Source: an uncultured Bacilli bacterium (GTDB lineage: Bacteria; Bacillota_I; Bacilli_A; RF39; UBA660). From it: a stretch of DNA of 64,000 nt. Location of the stretch: NCBI GenBank assembly GCA_910588025.1, contig CAJUQG010000001.1, positions 143,372 to 207,371 on the forward strand. The letters run 5' to 3'. Under the pieces are notes generated by a model, which was not told the origin of the DNA, made no database searches, and saw nothing but the letters and a program-made list of their open reading frames with translations. Made by a program: the position numbers and the translations under genes. Shown here piece after piece: positions 8,217 through 17,627 of the stretch (position 1 is its first letter; every line of letters begins with the position of its first letter).

Positions 8217-9302
8217 TTATTTCTTACTAATATTTAAAATAATTCCCATACTTGCCATACTAACAAGTAAAGAAGAACCACCATAAGATAAAAATGGTAA
8301 AGTAACACCTGTAACTGGGATAAGACCTACTACCACACATAAATTAAGAACAGCTTGAATTAAAATACCAAATGCCAAGCCAAATGATAAATACTTTCCA
8401 AAAGCATCTTCAGTACGCATACTTATTTTTAAAGAGCGATAAAAAAGAAAGAAGAAAAAACTAACTACAATTAAAACTCCTAAAAAGCCAAACTCTTCAC
8501 TAATAATAGAAAAAATAAAATCTGTTTGTGGCTCAGGCAAATAGAAATGTTTTTGATGACTATTTAAAAAACCTTGACCTAATAATCCACCTGGACCAAT
8601 CGCATACAAAGACTGAATAATCTGAAATCCGCTTCCAAGTGGGTCTGTCCATGGATTTAAAAAAGAAACAATTCGTGCCATTCGATAAGGAGCTACCAAA
8701 ATAAGACCGACAATTCCAAGAAGTCCCATAAAGCCGACTTTAACGAAAAATGACACTTTAACTCCACTAACAAAAATCATACAAACCAAAGTTAATACAA
8801 TAACCATTGCTGTTCCAAAATCCGGTTCCAGCATAATCAGAAGAAAAAACACTCCTATCACCATAAGGATTGGTAAGACTCCTTTTTTTATATCGCGCAT
8901 TTCCTTACGATGATTCGCTAAATATTTCGAAACATAAATAATCAAACCAATTTTAGCAAACTCACTAGGTTGTATTCCAAATCCGCCAAGACCAAACCAA
9001 CTTCTAGAACCATTTCGAACTGTTCCAATTCCAGGAATTAAAACAAGTACTAATAACAAAAAACAAATTCCCAAAATTTTATTGGCATGTTTTTGATAAA
9101 CTGAATAATCAATTTTTAATAAAGCATTCATTAATACAATTCCTGCCAAAAAGAAAATCCCTTGTGCTTTTACAAACTTAAAAGCATCATGAAACTTATA
9201 CTCTGCCCAAATACTACTCGCCGAATAAATCATTATAATTCCGAAAAGACCGATGATAAATACAGCGATCATCAAGAAAGTATCTACTCGTTTTGTTTTC
9301 AA
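8217..9302 (-). CDS. ftsW: SEDS glycosyltransferase FtsW (SpoVE-like by position)
   Basis: SEDS-family integral membrane peptidoglycan polymerase that acts with a class B PBP. The 361-aa protein has about ten hydrophobic segments, the early IMIYSASS motif, GSRSWFGLGGFGIQPSEFAK, the catalytic-loop Asp in MLEPDFGTA, and the C-terminal GVTLPFLSYGGSSLL. TTG at 9302 is the chosen start because AGGGGG lies 8 bases upstream and no in-frame ATG fits. It lies between mraY and murG, the slot held by spoVE in Bacillus, and sequence alone does not separate FtsW from SpoVE. RodA is less likely because of the dcw context. Confidence 0.9.
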   Translation of the reverse strand: MKTKRVDTFLMIAVFIIGLFGIIMIYSASSIWAEYKFHDAFKFVKAQGIFFLAGIVLMNALLKIDYSVYQKHANKILGICFLLLVLVLIPGIGTVRNGSRSWFGLGGFGIQPSEFAKIGLIIYVSKYLANHRKEMRDIKKGVLPILMVIGVFFLLIMLEPDFGTAMVIVLTLVCMIFVSGVKVSFFVKVGFMGLLGIVGLILVAPYRMARIVSFLNPWTDPLGSGFQIIQSLYAIGPGGLLGQGFLNSHQKHFYLPEPQTDFIFSIISEEFGFLGVLIVVSFFFFLFYRSLKISMRTEDAFGKYLSFGLAFGILIQAVLNLCVVVGLIPVTGVTLPFLSYGGSSLLVSMASMGIILNISKK

Positions 9303-9356
9303 GTTACATACCCCCTAAAGAATCATATGGCAAAGAAAAAGATTGTATGAAACAAT

Positions 9357-10349
9357 CTAAATCCAAACTCCATATGTAATTGCTGCCATGGCTAAAATCA
9401 AGCCGACAACCCAAAAGAATTTTACAATATCGCGCTCATCCCAACCAACTTGTTCAAAATGATGATGAAGCGGTGCCATTTTAAAAATTTTACGATGAAA
9501 TTTACGAATTGCTACAATTTGAATAAAACTAGTAATCGTTTCCACGGCAAAGACGCCACCAACTAAAGCAAGTGATAATTCATGCCGTGTTAAAATAGCG
9601 ATCGTTGCAAGAGCCCCCCCGAGTGCTAAACTTCCTAAATCACCCATAAATATTTTAGCTGGATGCGTATTAAAGAGTAAAAATCCCAGTAAACTTCCTA
9701 CTAAAATAAAACAGAAAATAGCAACTTCTTGATATCCTTCCATCCAACCAGTATTCCACGAAATGACACCAAAAGCAAAAAAGGCAATGACACAAAGTCC
9801 TCCAGCTAAACCATCTAATCCATCCGTAATATTTACTGCATTACTAGTTCCTACTAGCAAAAACAAAATAAACAAACCAAAGGTCCAACCCATCGGAATT
9901 ACCAAACTTAAAGAAGTAATTCTTAAAATTGGCTCTCCCCCATTTTTCATAAAAATATAAAAGAAAACCAAAGCAATCACCATTTGAAATAGCAATTTGC
10001 TAGGAATTGATAATCCTGCATTATTTTTAAATCGCACTTTCAAAAAATCATCAATAAATCCTAACGCAGCATAAGAAAGAAAAACAAAGACTAAAATAAT
10101 TAAATTATGATTTAAATTAATACTTCCTTTAAAATACAATAAGAGAAGCGAAACCAACACTGGAATGATAAAGATAAGTCCTCCCATAGTTGGTACTCCA
10201 TCCTTTTTTAAATGTCTTTCTCCAAGCGTTAAACTAACACTTTGACCCACATGTAATTTTCTTAAAAAAGGAATCAAAACTACAGCACATAAAATAGAAA
10301 AGATAAATCCCAGCATCATAGCCATGGCTGCTTTTGCAAGTATTAACAC
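9357..10349 (-). CDS. mraY: Phospho-N-acetylmuramoyl-pentapeptide transferase MraY
   Basis: Transfers phospho-MurNAc-pentapeptide to undecaprenyl phosphate to form lipid I. A polytopic protein with KKDGVPTMGGL, the DD-containing ALGFIDDFLK, NAVNITDGLDGLAGG, FMGDLGSLALGG and the C-terminal MAPLHHHFEQVGWDE, all hallmarks of MraY. The frame extends upstream to a TTG at 10385, but that would overlap the -10 box. GTG at 10349 with GAGGTGA six bases upstream is the probable start (330 aa). It is followed 54 bases later by ftsW. Confidence 0.96.
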   Translation of the reverse strand: MLILAKAAMAMMLGFIFSILCAVVLIPFLRKLHVGQSVSLTLGERHLKKDGVPTMGGLIFIIPVLVSLLLLYFKGSINLNHNLIILVFVFLSYAALGFIDDFLKVRFKNNAGLSIPSKLLFQMVIALVFFYIFMKNGGEPILRITSLSLVIPMGWTFGLFILFLLVGTSNAVNITDGLDGLAGGLCVIAFFAFGVISWNTGWMEGYQEVAIFCFILVGSLLGFLLFNTHPAKIFMGDLGSLALGGALATIAILTRHELSLALVGGVFAVETITSFIQIVAIRKFHRKIFKMAPLHHHFEQVGWDERDIVKFFWVVGLILAMAAITYGVWI

Positions 10350-10368
10350 GCTTCTCACCTCATATCTT

Positions 10369-10377
10369 ATTATACCA
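10369..10377 (-). promoter_or_regulatory. mraY promoter, extended -10
   Basis: The minus strand reads TGGTATAAT, a perfect extended -10, about 20 bases before the GTG start. The place for a -35 box is occupied by a palindrome (see the next entry). Confidence 0.6.
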
Positions 10378-10387
10378 TTACTCAATA

Positions 10388-10401
10388 TGACAATCTTGTC
10401 A
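10388..10401. promoter_or_regulatory. Palindrome over the mraY -35 region, candidate operator
   Basis: TGACAA-TC-TTGTCA is a perfect 6+2+6 palindrome centred about 20 bases upstream of the mraY -10 box, where sigma region 4 or an activator would sit. The function is inferred from position only. Confidence 0.35.
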
Positions 10402-10458
10402 GAAACAACATTTTTGACATTTACTTAACAGTAATAGTATATGCCAAGCTCCTAAATT

Positions 10459-12366
10459 TTATGAACTAAGTAATAATTTAACAACGCCTCCTTCTTTGAT
10501 GTAATATCCCGCTTTGGGACTTTGATAAGTAACCGTTTCTCCCTCTCCAGAATATTCCAATTTAAAACCATTTAATATTTTTTTTGCTTCTTCTAAAGAT
10601 TTTCCCATCACATCTGGTAACGTCACATATTTTTGATCTAACCAATTATATTCCTTAGCCATTCCTTCTTTTGTCGGTTCAAGATTTAACACTTCAATTG
10701 CTGTTTGAAAAACACTTTTAGCAATTGGTGCTGACACTACCCCACCATACTGTGTAACTCCTACAGGATGATCCACAGCCACATAAACAACGATTTCTGG
10801 ATCATCTGCTGGCATAAATCCCATAAAAGACAAAATATAATTTCCAGACATATATACTCCATTTTGAACTTTTTGGGCAGTTCCTGTTTTTCCTCCAATT
10901 CGATAATTTTCAATATAAGCATTTCTTCCTGAACCATTCGCTACTACACTTTCTAGAGCATGCCTTACCAAAGCACTCGATTCTTCACTAATTACTTGTC
11001 TAACGAATTTAGGACTATTCATTTGAATGACCGCATTTGTCTCAGGCTCTAACATACTTCCTACAATAAAAGGGGTATAAAGTTTTCCGCCATTAATCGC
11101 CGCAGATACCGCCGTAACTTGTTGAATTGGAGTCACCGAAATTCCTTGACCAAAACTAGTTGTTGCAAGTTCAACAGGTCCCATTTTCTCTGGTTTAAAC
11201 AAAATTCCATTACTTTCTCCATTTAAATCGATTCCGGTTTTAGCTCCAAATCCAAATGACCGAATATATTTCATAAGTGTTTCAGTTCCCAGTTTCTGCC
11301 CCATCACCACAAATCCTGGGTTGCAAGAATTTTCCACCACATTTAAAAACTTTTGTGCTCCATGACCCCCATGTTTCCAACAGTGAATCGTTGCGCCCTC
11401 TACTTGTATAGACCCGCCATCAAAATAATCATCTTCAAATAAATTAATTGTTTTTTCTTGTACTGATGCTGCAAGCGTCATAATCTTAAACGTTGACCCT
11501 GGTTCATATGTCATCCAAATAGGCAAATTACGATTAATAACTTCAATCGAAGAAGACTTATAATCATTAGAATCAAAAGCTGGACGACTTGCCATGGCTA
11601 AAATTTCTCCAGTTTTAGGATTCATCGCCATAATAAGAGCATGTTCTGGTGTATATTTACTCATAACATTATCTAGTTCTCGTTCCGCTGCAAGTTGAAT
11701 ATCCAAATCAATCGTTAACTTTAAATTAATACCATTTTGTGGTTCTTCATACACTTCTGTAAGTTCCAGACGATTTCCTTTTCCATCCGAAAAATACTTA
11801 ATCGCCCCATTCTCACCCGTTAAATATTTATCATAATAAAGCTCTAAACCAGACAAACCTTGATTATCAATTCCCACATAGCCCAAAACATGCGATAACA
11901 CCTGTCCATAAGGATAATAACGTTTACTTTCCTTAACCAAATAAACTCCATCAAATCCTAATTCATCAATTTTCGATGCCACTTCATAAGAAAGTTGACG
12001 GCCCTCAGGATGAACTCGTTCAATACTAGTTTTCTTCGTCACATGTTTTAGCATATCCTCATAATCACTATTCAAAATTTCTGATAAAGATTTTGCCACT
12101 TCTTCGGCATTCGTAATTTGATTTGGAATGATAACCAAAGAAGTAGTTGTAATATTGGTTGCTAATACTTTCCCATTTCGATCTAATATTTCTCCACGGT
12201 CCGCCGTAATCGGCAGTTCTCGACTCCATAAAGATTCCGCTAACGAATTTAATTTATCATATTGGAATACTTGAATATAAAAAACACGAAGTACAATACA
12301 TATCAAAATACAAAGAACTACTAAAAATACAAACCGAATTCTAGTATGAACATCATGAAAAAACAT
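10459..12366 (-). CDS. Class B penicillin-binding protein with PASTA domain, SpoVD/FtsI type
   Basis: Membrane-anchored DD-transpeptidase. One N-terminal membrane segment (about residues 11-30) is followed by the pedestal domain (ADRGEILDRNGKVLATN), then the transpeptidase domain with SxxK as PGSTFKIMT, SxN as ENSCNPGF and KTG as GGKTGTAQ. A single PASTA domain starts at VTLPDVMGKSLEEAKKIL. The frame can start at GTG 12375, but ATG 12366 has AGGTGAGG just upstream and gives 635 aa. It lies immediately before mraY, the place of spoVD in Bacillus; together with other sporulation-like genes in the window this favours SpoVD, although FtsI cannot be excluded. A separate ftsL-linked class B PBP occurs at 37170-39296. 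Confidence 0.88.
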   Translation of the reverse strand: MFFHDVHTRIRFVFLVVLCILICIVLRVFYIQVFQYDKLNSLAESLWSRELPITADRGEILDRNGKVLATNITTTSLVIIPNQITNAEEVAKSLSEILNSDYEDMLKHVTKKTSIERVHPEGRQLSYEVASKIDELGFDGVYLVKESKRYYPYGQVLSHVLGYVGIDNQGLSGLELYYDKYLTGENGAIKYFSDGKGNRLELTEVYEEPQNGINLKLTIDLDIQLAAERELDNVMSKYTPEHALIMAMNPKTGEILAMASRPAFDSNDYKSSSIEVINRNLPIWMTYEPGSTFKIMTLAASVQEKTINLFEDDYFDGGSIQVEGATIHCWKHGGHGAQKFLNVVENSCNPGFVVMGQKLGTETLMKYIRSFGFGAKTGIDLNGESNGILFKPEKMGPVELATTSFGQGISVTPIQQVTAVSAAINGGKLYTPFIVGSMLEPETNAVIQMNSPKFVRQVISEESSALVRHALESVVANGSGRNAYIENYRIGGKTGTAQKVQNGVYMSGNYILSFMGFMPADDPEIVVYVAVDHPVGVTQYGGVVSAPIAKSVFQTAIEVLNLEPTKEGMAKEYNWLDQKYVTLPDVMGKSLEEAKKILNGFKLEYSGEGETVTYQSPKAGYYIKEGGVVKLLLSS

Positions 12367-12424
12367 ACGCCTCACCTAATCCAATATATTAGTTAAGTTG
12401 TATGTTTTAGAACCAATTATAAAA

Positions 12425-13468
12425 TCATTCCTTCATCTTAAAATAAATGATCCAGCTAATAAATCCCTCAATCATAAGATAAAACCAGAACAGAAGAAAA
12501 ATAATAGGAGAAAAAAGCTGAAACGAAACGGCAAACAAAAAGAAAAAGAAACCCAAAAATATCATACAAAACTTGATAAGAAAAAAGGGTGAAAAAAGTA
12601 AATATTCCAACAAAGATGGAAAAGAACGATAAAATCCGATCGTACTTGGCATTATCGCAATAGCATCTTCCATTTCATGATCCCAACAATACTCATAAAA
12701 ACGAGCCATAAAATGAGATATCGTTTCATCCTCTTGCAATCCGTTTAATGTAAAAATCATTTCTTTTTTGAGCAGCCACAAAGACTTTTCTCCTTCATCA
12801 CGAACACGTTTCGAATAACTCATAACTGCTTTTCGATAATAGAAAAAATTAAAATAATCAAACGTACTCTCCTTTTTTTTCAAACTCATTCGCCCCCGAC
12901 TGGCAACCATAGAAGAAGAACGAAGCATTTGATAAATCATTTGCGATAAAGCATCTTTTGTCATTTCAATATCTTCATCTAATAAGATTACATAAGGATA
13001 TTTTGACAAATTAATTCCCGCATGATAAGCATCTCTTACACTACTTTTTTCTTTCTGTACTAAAGTAATTCCCACATGTTCGCTCATTCCCTCATAAATA
13101 TTCAAAATTCGTTCAGTCGCAAAACGATTTCGATAAGGATGTTGCATTTTTTCAAGACCATACGTTTTTGTAATGTGACTTAACAACATTTCATCAGTTT
13201 CATCATACACTAACACAATTTCATAACTAGGATAAGTAAAAGACAATAACATAGATAAGTAAGTTACTAATTCTTTTTCATCACTTTTGATAGGAACAAT
13301 AATAGAAATAGGCACACAAGCACGATTTGTAAACACTGGAACATCATGACCTTTTGCTTGCGAAATCATAACGCGTTTTAATTGAATTGCCATCTTTAAA
13401 ATTAAGAAAACAGAAAGTAAAACATAATAACTACTAAAAAAGAATACCATCCACTTTAATAACTCCAT
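12425..13468 (-). CDS. Membrane-bound family 2 glycosyltransferase
   Basis: An N-terminal membrane segment (about residues 8-27) is followed by a GT2 domain beginning ISIIVPIKSDEKEL. A DED acidic motif (YVILLDEDIEM, near residue 165) would hold the metal and nucleotide sugar. A later ED (GLQEDETISHFM) could be the catalytic acidic pair. Two to three strong hydrophobic stretches lie at the C-terminus (about 285-340). The architecture is that of processive or lipid-linked sugar transferases. The gene follows the HEAT-like gene with a 3-base gap and good SD (AAAGGA). The substrate cannot be told from the sequence. Confidence 0.75.
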   Translation of the reverse strand: MELLKWMVFFFSSYYVLLSVFLILKMAIQLKRVMISQAKGHDVPVFTNRACVPISIIVPIKSDEKELVTYLSMLLSFTYPSYEIVLVYDETDEMLLSHITKTYGLEKMQHPYRNRFATERILNIYEGMSEHVGITLVQKEKSSVRDAYHAGINLSKYPYVILLDEDIEMTKDALSQMIYQMLRSSSMVASRGRMSLKKKESTFDYFNFFYYRKAVMSYSKRVRDEGEKSLWLLKKEMIFTLNGLQEDETISHFMARFYEYCWDHEMEDAIAIMPSTIGFYRSFPSLLEYLLFSPFFLIKFCMIFLGFFFFLFAVSFQLFSPIIFLLFWFYLMIEGFISWIIYFKMKE

Positions 13469-13471
13469 ACT

Positions 13472-14527
13472 TTAGTTTCCTTTCTCAAATAATTGTAATT
13501 GATATTTTAATGCTTCATAAGCATATTTGTCATTGATTTGACGTAACATTTCCTTTACAACTTCTCTTCTATTATTTTTTACCAAACTACCAGCAGCATT
13601 ATGTCTTACATACCAACTATAACTCCCCAAAGCTGCAAGTAAATGATTATTGGTTTCCTTAGATGGATAATTTCCCAAGGCCTTAGCAGCAATTGCTGCC
13701 TCCTCCCAAGAAAGAACATCATTTTTTATCATTTCATACAAAACTGGAACAGCTTTTTTATATACCACTTGCGCAAAATAGCGAATACATGCAATGTGTA
13801 CTTCTTTATCTTTTTTATTATCTTGAAGAAAACTCAAAATCGCGGAACTAATATCCAATTTTTGATATCCCAAATAATCAATACAAGCAATACAATAACA
13901 ATCACGATATTTTTTGATATCTTTACCAATAAATTCCTTAAGTAATTTGGCATCTCCTTGAAATTGTAATAGACTATTGGTAATTAATTTCGCATTGTGT
14001 TCCACTACGTGCTGATTCATCAAAAGCAATGTTTTTCGTAACAAAGTAGAATTACCAAAACGATTGATTCCTAAAAATGCCCAATCTCGAATCGCAAAAT
14101 GCGTAGAAATCGCACTCTCTGCCATATAAGAAAGCAAAGGATTATCCTTACCTTCCATACATTTTGGATACTGAGTCAAAAATTTTAAAAATAATACTTG
14201 ATAACGAATCGAAGCGGTTCTAACAAATGGTAATAGTTGCAACAAGAATTCTCCAACCACTTTCAAAAAACGCTCTTGGTCTTTTTTTGATAAACCATCG
14301 AACCAATGATAAAATTCTAAGAAAAAACACTCCTTTTTCAAATAAGACAAGAGAAATTCCAACTCTTGATTTTCTTGACTCAAAAAATAATTTTGTAAAT
14401 ATTTCTGAAAATCTTTACGTTTTTGTCCTATCCGACAAGCTCTCATCCATGAAATCAAAAAGAAAATCAAAAAAAATCCAAATACAAAACTCAAAAAAGT
14501 AACCATTTTTGGTACGATAAGTTCCAT
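13472..14527 (-). CDS. Membrane-anchored HEAT-repeat-like protein
   Basis: An N-terminal membrane segment (about residues 8-27, TFLSFVFGFFLIFFLISWM) is followed by an all-helical cytoplasmic region whose C-terminal half repeats the pattern of HEAT helices (VHIACIRYFAQVVYKKAVPVL, then EEAAIAAKALGNYPS, then YVRHNAAGSLVKN). A strong AAAGGAGGT precedes the ATG at 14527. Only 3 bases separate it from the GT2 gene, so the two probably act together, with the HEAT protein as a likely scaffold at the membrane (inference). No enzyme motif is visible. Confidence 0.65.
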   Translation of the reverse strand: MELIVPKMVTFLSFVFGFFLIFFLISWMRACRIGQKRKDFQKYLQNYFLSQENQELEFLLSYLKKECFFLEFYHWFDGLSKKDQERFLKVVGEFLLQLLPFVRTASIRYQVLFLKFLTQYPKCMEGKDNPLLSYMAESAISTHFAIRDWAFLGINRFGNSTLLRKTLLLMNQHVVEHNAKLITNSLLQFQGDAKLLKEFIGKDIKKYRDCYCIACIDYLGYQKLDISSAILSFLQDNKKDKEVHIACIRYFAQVVYKKAVPVLYEMIKNDVLSWEEAAIAAKALGNYPSKETNNHLLAALGSYSWYVRHNAAGSLVKNNRREVVKEMLRQINDKYAYEALKYQLQLFEKGN

Positions 14528-14539
14528 AAATAACCTCCT

Positions 14540-16012
14540 TTAAGACTTAGAAGAAAAAGTAGCATCTTCATCAAAAAATATAAAATACTTCCATACACTA
14601 TTTTGATAAACTAACTCATAATCATAAGGAATTTTAAAATACTCCTTAAACGTTCTAATATGATAATCCCCTGTTGGTGTAAGTCCCCACGCCAAATATT
14701 CTGGAGCCATATATACATTCACCGGATTCCCTTGTTCTAAATCACTTTGGATACTTTGCTTCAAAACTTGAGAAAAACAATTTAAATTATAACAGGCAAT
14801 TCCATAAATACCACAAGTAAGTAATAGAAGAAAGGATAAGAAAATCACCAAAAACTTAGGAACCACTATCACATCATCTAAAACAAACAGAAAACTAACC
14901 GAACTACAAAGTACCCATAAAAGTGAAGTTCGACTACTTATGCTAGGAGTTGCCATCATAACGATATTAGATAATAACCCTACTCCCAGTAAAATTCCAT
15001 AAAACCATAATTTATCAAAATCATTTCGGTAAAAAGAAACAACTAGAAAGAGCAGATACAAAAACCAAACGATCCAACAAACAATATAGAGCCATGGAAA
15101 ATGCCAAGCATGACTATAGCATAAAATAGGAAAAATGAAAACAATACCGATAGAAATTATTTGCATCATGCGTTTAGAAAATACCCGAAATGTTAAAAAA
15201 AGACCTGATACTATCATAAGAAAAATTAAATAATAATTTTCTCCAAAAGTATATTGTATAAAAGACGGAAAATTAAATTCAATTTGTTGCAAAAAAGATA
15301 ATTCATAAAAAGCTGTCTCCATCATACTTCTTTTCAAAGATCCTGGACTCATAAACATTAGAAAAGTTCCCAAGATAGAAAGAATAATATTAATGAGATA
15401 TACTTTATTAAAACACTTTGTTTGATAATACTCTAAGAGTAATATTAGAATATGTAAGACAACAAAACTAATCGCAATATTTTCAACAAACATGGGCGAT
15501 AAAAAGGAAAAACAAAAAGAACCTAATAAAAGCCATTTAGAAAAAACTTTTTTTCCTTTCAAAAAATAAAAATAGCAAAAAAAGTAACCAAGTAATAACA
15601 TCGAAGGAAACAAATAAGTAATACTTCCGGCAACCCATAAAATAGTTTGTGTAAATAGTGGATTATCCAAAAACAAAAAAACACCAAAAAATAAGAGAAA
15701 AAAGATTTGTTTATGCCGTAGATTTCCAAAATGTTCTATAACAAACATTACTCCAGCAATCAAAAGTCCTACCAAAATAGCAAACCAAAACTTATAATAA
15801 GTCAAAAAATTAATCAATAACCGACTAACAAAACGTCCTTCCCAATCAAAGTACATTCCAATCGCTTGCCCAACCATATGACGTAGTCCTTGACTTCCCA
15901 CCATATAATTATGCCAATCATCCCCACAAATGGGTGCTAAAAAAGTAATCAATGCAAAAAAGCCAAAAACAAAAATATACTTTGTACCTTGGAAACGCAA
16001 TACCCTACTCAT
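14540..16012 (-). CDS. Polytopic GT-C-like membrane protein (DUF6056-like)
   Basis: 490 aa with about ten to eleven hydrophobic segments. Near the N-terminus, after the first helix, the sequence reads APICGDDWHNY and then YFDWEGRFVSRLL. The acidic GDDW pair in the first outer loop and the WxGR motif are typical of the DUF6056 group and of GT-C lipid-linked glycosyltransferases. A soluble C-terminal tail (about residues 430-490) would be outside. It is upstream of the HEAT/GT2 pair in one transcript. It is probably a glycosyltransferase of the envelope that uses a polyprenyl-phosphate sugar, but substrate and product are unknown. Confidence 0.65.
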   Translation of the reverse strand: MSRVLRFQGTKYIFVFGFFALITFLAPICGDDWHNYMVGSQGLRHMVGQAIGMYFDWEGRFVSRLLINFLTYYKFWFAILVGLLIAGVMFVIEHFGNLRHKQIFFLLFFGVFLFLDNPLFTQTILWVAGSITYLFPSMLLLGYFFCYFYFLKGKKVFSKWLLLGSFCFSFLSPMFVENIAISFVVLHILILLLEYYQTKCFNKVYLINIILSILGTFLMFMSPGSLKRSMMETAFYELSFLQQIEFNFPSFIQYTFGENYYLIFLMIVSGLFLTFRVFSKRMMQIISIGIVFIFPILCYSHAWHFPWLYIVCWIVWFLYLLFLVVSFYRNDFDKLWFYGILLGVGLLSNIVMMATPSISSRTSLLWVLCSSVSFLFVLDDVIVVPKFLVIFLSFLLLLTCGIYGIACYNLNCFSQVLKQSIQSDLEQGNPVNVYMAPEYLAWGLTPTGDYHIRTFKEYFKIPYDYELVYQNSVWKYFIFFDEDATFSSKS

Positions 16013-16080
16013 AAATAACGTAACTCCTCACTGCCAGTTTAACATGAATATCTTTTCTTTTTCAAGATATCCTAAACCAG

Positions 16081-17532
16081 TTATTCCAACAAAGCTTTAA
16101 TAGCTGCCACTGCTGCATTTACAGTATCCATATCTGGATTCATCACATAACTACGTAAATTTGTTAAATGTACAAAATTCTCTCCATCCACACCATTTAC
16201 AGACTGCTCTTTGATTTCCCAATTTGCTCCATCAATTGTCTCTTTAATCAAATCAGTAATAACCTCTCTTGGAATATTCGTTTGATACAAATCATTTAAA
16301 GAATTCAAAATATTATTATAATTGGTAATCGTATTCGTAGTTAATAATTGTTTAAAAATAGCTTTTATGATTTGTTGACAATTCTTTTGACGTTGTCGGT
16401 CACCACCTGGAAAAGCTAATCTTTCACGGGCAACAGTCAATGTCTCAATTCCATTAAAATGATGACATCCCTTAGTAACATACATCTTTTCTCCATGTTT
16501 ATCGTTATAATCATCTAATATCTTAGCGTGCGTTGTTTGAAAATTAACATCAGAGCAATACTCTATTCCTCCAATTTCATCGACAATACCAACTAAACTA
16601 CGTGTTTGTATTTTAATATAATATCCTAAATCTATCCCTAAAAACTCTTCCAAAGATTTTCGATTGGTTTCAATTCCTCGAGCTCCCATAAAACTTAAAG
16701 TATCTCTCTGTCCTTGAAATCCAGAAACAGGAATATAATAATCTCTTGGAAAACTTGTCATCAAAATCTGATGAGTCGCCATATTGATAGTAACCACCAT
16801 ATTAAAATCCATCAAACTATTGGTAAAGTCATTCCCTCCAATATAAATATTAAATTTATTCGCCTTAGATAAAACTTCATTATCAACTTCAGTATCAAAT
16901 TTTATTTCCTCTAAAACTTTAAACTGCTCCTGTTTCAAATCTTTATTAATATCAAAAACCAAATTAAAATTAGTTTGCTCCACTAACATCACTGGAATTG
17001 CTTGAGCAAGAACATTTTGAAACATAGTAATGACATCATCATAAGGAGCAAAAGAATATTCCACTCCTCCTTTATTTCGTAAGCGATTCATCGCCTCATC
17101 CATCAAAGAAGATCCATGATAATACCCAATGGATGAAGTAATAGAAGAAAGATCTTCTAAAGTACTTTCCTTTGCTGCGACTAAATAATAAACAGTAGTA
17201 TAACTAGATTTTCGATTACGAAAAGATTGATTTAAAAAAGCATCTGTATGATATAAATAATAGGTTCCAATTAAACTGAGACAGCCAAAAATTACCAATA
17301 AGAAAAAAGACATAATTTTAAGACCTTTTTTAAATTTAAAGATGGCAAACACCGAAAAACTAGCAAGCAAACCAAAACTTATGACAATCATCAAATAATA
17401 AAAGCTTGGTAAAATATCTAGTTTACCTAAAAATACTAAAAAAATGCCCATGAAAACAGTTGCTAAAATTCCCATTATTTTAAAAGCCAATAATAATTTA
17501 GTGTTCATTTTTTTCTTCTGTTTTTTTGCCAT
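16081..17532 (-). CDS. LytR-CpsA-Psr (LCP) family glycopolymer transferase
   Basis: LCP enzymes attach wall teichoic acid or capsule chains from undecaprenyl carriers to peptidoglycan. The N-terminus is basic and is followed by three membrane segments (about residues 10-100). The extracellular accessory region and LCP domain follow, with SFPRDYYIPV, GGIEYCSDV, HFNGIETLTVARER and GDRQRQKNCQQII, which carry the Arg and Asp residues that bind the pyrophosphate lipid. GTG at 17553 opens the frame, but ATG 17532 has AAGAGGTG upstream and gives 483 aa. It lies near the capsule locus and is a good candidate for anchoring that polymer. Confidence 0.92.
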   Translation of the reverse strand: MAKKQKKKMNTKLLLAFKIMGILATVFMGIFLVFLGKLDILPSFYYLMIVISFGLLASFSVFAIFKFKKGLKIMSFFLLVIFGCLSLIGTYYLYHTDAFLNQSFRNRKSSYTTVYYLVAAKESTLEDLSSITSSIGYYHGSSLMDEAMNRLRNKGGVEYSFAPYDDVITMFQNVLAQAIPVMLVEQTNFNLVFDINKDLKQEQFKVLEEIKFDTEVDNEVLSKANKFNIYIGGNDFTNSLMDFNMVVTINMATHQILMTSFPRDYYIPVSGFQGQRDTLSFMGARGIETNRKSLEEFLGIDLGYYIKIQTRSLVGIVDEIGGIEYCSDVNFQTTHAKILDDYNDKHGEKMYVTKGCHHFNGIETLTVARERLAFPGGDRQRQKNCQQIIKAIFKQLLTTNTITNYNNILNSLNDLYQTNIPREVITDLIKETIDGANWEIKEQSVNGVDGENFVHLTNLRSYVMNPDMDTVNAAVAAIKALLE

Positions 17533-17574
17533 AATCCACCTCTTAAATCCCACGACTCTTCATAAAAACTATAT

Positions 17575-17609
17575 CAAAAAAAAAGAAGAAGCGCAAACAT
17601 TCTTCTTCT
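17575..17609 (-). terminator. Rho-independent terminator
   Basis: The minus strand has AGAAGAAG, a 10-base loop, CTTCTTCT and a run of T: a perfect 8-bp stem directly after the 17628-18158 gene. Confidence 0.8.
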
Positions 17610-17627
17610 AAAATTGACAAGCAGAAG

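Noticed and set aside
9162..9350. Plus-strand open frame inside ftsW
   Set aside because: It lies antisense to a strongly supported gene, has no ribosome site and no recognisable protein pattern.
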